Assembly (NCBI RefSeq): GCF_037975245.1
Contig: NC_092564.1
Span: forward strand, 11,505,984 to 11,569,983
Direction of reading: 5' to 3'
Source of the DNA: Apostichopus japonicus
Taxonomy: Eukaryota; Echinodermata; Holothuroidea; Aspidochirotida; Stichopodidae
Length of the DNA stretch: 64,000 nucleotides
The position numbers and the translations under genes are program-made. Shown one piece after another: positions 62,301 to 64,000 of the stretch (positions are counted from its first letter, which is position 1; every line of letters starts with the position of its first letter). Below the pieces are notes generated by a model. It saw only the letters and a program-made list of their open reading frames with translations. It ran no database searches and was not told where the DNA came from.

Positions 62301-62995
62301 CATGACATTCCCGATGGTGCATTATATTCTGTTTCAAATTGGAATACAAATGAGCTTAGGTAATGAGAAACTGATCAAAGGGCATTCGATCAAACAGCAA
62401 AATTGTTCTTAAAGGTAGTCAGTATTGTCCACAAATTATAGCACGTTATAATTGCTAGAAGTTTTCAAAAAGTATTTTCCTTGAGGTCTTTACTCTCCAA
62501 ATCGTTCTCAGACATTTTTAAGGAACACACAAGATGACTGAATGTCCCAGTGAGGAAAATTTCCTCAACGGTTGTAATGAAAACATTTCAAGAATTTTGA
62601 CCAAAGGTGACCATATTTGAATATCTAGCATATTTGGGGCCAATACAGAATCCTTTAACAAAAGAAGGCCTTATAATAAATCTTTTTAACACTCGCTTTC
62701 GGTCCTCTACAGCGAAATCACACATGTATAATGACGTTTTGAATTGATAAATCATTTTTGTCATATTTTATCATGCGTTTAATGAATGTTATTATAGTCA
62801 ACCGCGTAATACTCAAGGTAAAGACATATTTTTTTCTCATATTTACACATAATTTCACTTGAGCTATGATGTCACTATGATGCAAATTAGATAAATAAGT
62901 AACTTTTCATGTTTATAAATGATCCATATTCACCTTTCACACATTTACCATCCAGCAACAGCCAGCCTGTACAACAGATCAGTTTTTCTTCATCT
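55268..62995 (-). CDS. EGF-repeat single-pass receptor (SREC/MEGF-like), 5' end outside window
   Basis: Exons, 5' to 3': 62995-62934, 60776-60553, 58972-58828, 58185-58065, 57875-57838, 56328-55268. All junctions are GT/AG and the phases fit, giving about 549 residues to the stop. Order: a CCxGW exon (LICCTGW ... GKCV), cysteine-rich EGF modules of the scavenger-receptor class F/MEGF kind, a further short EGF, a threonine/serine and acidic stalk, one helix, then a cytoplasmic tail of more than 360 residues. Known relatives bind modified lipoproteins, apoptotic cells or microbes. The tail has several candidate phosphotyrosine sites. The signal peptide and upstream EGF repeats must lie beyond 62995. 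The receptor class is likely; the exact orthologue is unknown. Confidence 0.82.
56329..57837. other. Receptor intron, no further gene
   Basis: AT-rich intron with one poly-C run near 57100 set in a G/C-rich 'gtgcccyg' context like that inside hAT MITEs. Confidence 0.6.
57838..57875 (-). CDS. Receptor micro-exon (38 nt)
   Basis: Acceptor cgatag|G, donor TCGG|gtaag. It encodes KSERYDEGADDS, with phases that join the helix exon and the large tail exon exactly. Confidence 0.75.
58065..58185 (-). CDS. Receptor exon: transmembrane helix
   Basis: 121-nt exon, acceptor tctacag|GT, donor CGCAG|gtaaat (phase 2). It encodes MVALLVVSVFTWVSVGSVIA followed by GFYLKRNG, with a basic juxtamembrane region typical of type I proteins. 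Confidence 0.88.
58828..58972 (-). CDS. Receptor exon: stalk and short EGF
   Basis: 145-nt exon, acceptor tttgaag|CCC, donor CCAG|gtaaac (phase 1). It encodes a D/E/S/T stalk, then CISGCGLRGALGCVCNGES and CECPG, a compact EGF-like unit directly before the helix. Confidence 0.85.
59052..59599 (-). mobile_element. 5'-truncated non-LTR retrotransposon (LINE) 3' end
   Basis: The minus-strand frame encodes the C-terminal end of a LINE reverse transcriptase: a YLGLTF...LTWNTHV segment, KAKQRLYCIRRLAGFGL, then LFQTMVLSFLVYCGPVWL. The frame breaks at a stop just 5' of the first segment, and the 3' end is a short (TTTAC)n tail. It lies in a receptor intron, in the same orientation as the gene. Confidence 0.85.
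60553..60776 (-). CDS. Receptor exon: EGF modules
   Basis: Acceptor tacttcag|TG, donor GGAGAG|gtaac (phase 0). The first half is a canonical EGF (ECNSAACPWGRVC ... CACPRGRRGTHC). The second is a laminin-type/MEGF unit (GYYGWGCRQTCSCQDGDC, then DPVTGAC). Confidence 0.9.
60912..61012 (-). pseudogene. Truncated duplicate of the EGF exon
   Basis: Repeats the first 100 nt of exon 60553-60776, including its acceptor, almost exactly, then breaks off into a GA/CT-rich tract with no donor. Flanking intron sequence is duplicated too (period about 236 bp). Splicing into it would add the same half-domain and then read out of the EGF frame. Confidence 0.85.
61171..62933. other. Receptor intron, nothing recognised
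   Basis: AT-rich with a poly-G patch near 61803. No exon with matching phase was found. Confidence 0.55.
62934..62995 (-). CDS. Receptor exon: CCxGW motif
   Basis: 62-nt exon after a long polypyrimidine tract (cctccag|A), donor AAAG|gtgaat. It encodes DEEKLICCTGWLLLDGKCVK, the CCxGW...GxC pattern that precedes EGF repeats in SREC/MEGF proteins. Its phase 1 end meets the next exon (TG) to give Val. Confidence 0.7.
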
Positions 62996-64000
62996 CTGGA
63001 GGAAAAAAAAAATGATGAAACCAAAATATGTTAAAGAGTTTTAAATGATGGTATTTAACTTCAAAACGACGATTCAATGAGAGTAAACTTTCGCTGATAT
63101 TGTGATAATGTAAGAAATCTGTGTTGTAATATTTCGTTCTCCTATATTGTATCATAAGAACAGGATTAAATAGAAATATCACTTTGAAATATCACGCATG
63201 CCGACCACTTTCATCAATTTGTTCGAAATTCATTTCAGAGTCACCTCGACAATGTACGTCCCATCAGATATCTTGGGCAAAAAGTGTCTAATAAATGACA
63301 GGGATTTGTTACTTCTATGGGAGTGGCCGATCAATGTCACATAGGACATCACTCACACGTGGGATTACGGAATACCTCAGACAGTGTGGCAGACGACGTA
63401 TTACACAACAAGGTATATGAACCGGGCAAAGGTAATGATAGCTATAAACTAGATCAGTCAAAACGATATCAACCGTCTGGGTGATGATGTAGGCAAATGT
63501 AAAATGTTTTCATCAGATGCAGACAGCGTACAATTGTTGGTATAAATATCGGTGTTGCTATGCAAAATTATGACGTCACCTGAGTATCCTCCAATCAGCC
63601 AACGCAAATATCGGATGCATGAATTAATTTAGGAAGGTTAAGGTCGATAACCAAGAAAGTATTGACATCTTTTCTGCTAAAATTAAGAATCGCTTGCATG
63701 ACTTGCTTATTTTAAGCTTACTGGGTGCACCTCAGTTTATAAATAGGCAGACCTTTGGCTAATTTGTTGGTTCACCATTTGACGGTCAAGCAGGGACACG
63801 ACTACGTATACTTCTGGAGGAGGGGATTAATAACCCTCTGCAACAAAATAAAATCAAGTGGAACACCCGCTTCCGCTACAGAGTATTCAAAACGACAACC
63901 ATTTTTGAAAATAATCAAGTTTTCGGAGATCCAATTTTTACACATCTCTAATTACACAACAAGCATTTTATAATATTCATCACGTAGGGGAGAGGGCGGG
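62996..64000. other. Upstream receptor intron, nothing recognised
   Basis: No signal-peptide or EGF exon with a phase 2 donor was found here, so the 5' exons probably lie beyond the edge. Confidence 0.5.

Noticed and set aside
1-64000. CRISPR array, bacterial operons or riboswitches
   Set aside because: Intron-split animal genes and eukaryotic repeats throughout; none of the regular short repeats has CRISPR-like spacing.

Overview
The window is animal nuclear DNA: long introns bounded by GT/AG splice sites, AT-rich spacers, microsatellites, tRNA-derived SINEs, hAT-type MITEs, a LINE fragment and an unusual number of poly-G/C runs. A marine invertebrate deuterostome (echinoderm-like) is my best guess, from repeat flavour and domain content only; no species is identified.

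Region 1-16.9 kb (minus strand). Seventeen exons join in one unbroken reading frame and give at least 1,180 residues of a type II membrane protein: a short cytoplasmic tail, one transmembrane helix, a short stalk, two Kunitz domains, then a glycoside hydrolase family 81 (endo-beta-1,3-glucanase) module whose catalytic motifs are visible. The gene runs off the left edge before its stop codon. Most of these exons do not begin with ATG, so I traced them by splice sites and phase.

Region 16.9-49 kb. No second catalytic gene is visible. The same strand carries six more exon-like units of one type: short cytoplasmic tail, one transmembrane helix, then a G-[LV]-T or PIFR[TS]FG juxtamembrane piece. 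They lie at 25.6, 26.8, 32.4, 41.3, 45.1 and 48.6 kb. The three most distal, and the proximal exon at 16.5 kb, all end in phase 1 at good donors, which is exactly what the first Kunitz exon accepts. The layout suggests a tandem array of alternative first exons that would put one glucanase ectodomain on different membrane anchors and tails. The two MAKL exons at 25.6 and 26.8 kb hit stops straight after the helix, and the 32.4 kb exon ends in phase 0, so those three may be microproteins, decayed copies, or parts of another transcript.

Region 49-54.5 kb. Repeat-rich: SINE pieces, a tRNA-like element carrying an intact minimal hammerhead ribozyme, and a degenerate array with a period of about 340-350 bp.

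Region 54.9-64 kb (minus strand). The 3' part of a single-pass EGF-repeat receptor (SREC/MEGF-like): a CCxGW-type exon, an EGF exon, a short EGF exon, the transmembrane exon, a 38-nt micro-exon and a large cytoplasmic exon with several candidate phosphotyrosine motifs. Its 5' end lies beyond the right edge. One intron holds a truncated LINE, and a partial duplication of the EGF exon lies just upstream of it.

If the anchor array is real, one reading is a membrane-tethered beta-glucan-degrading enzyme beside a scavenger-type receptor, compatible with digestion or recognition of beta-1,3-glucans. That link is inference.
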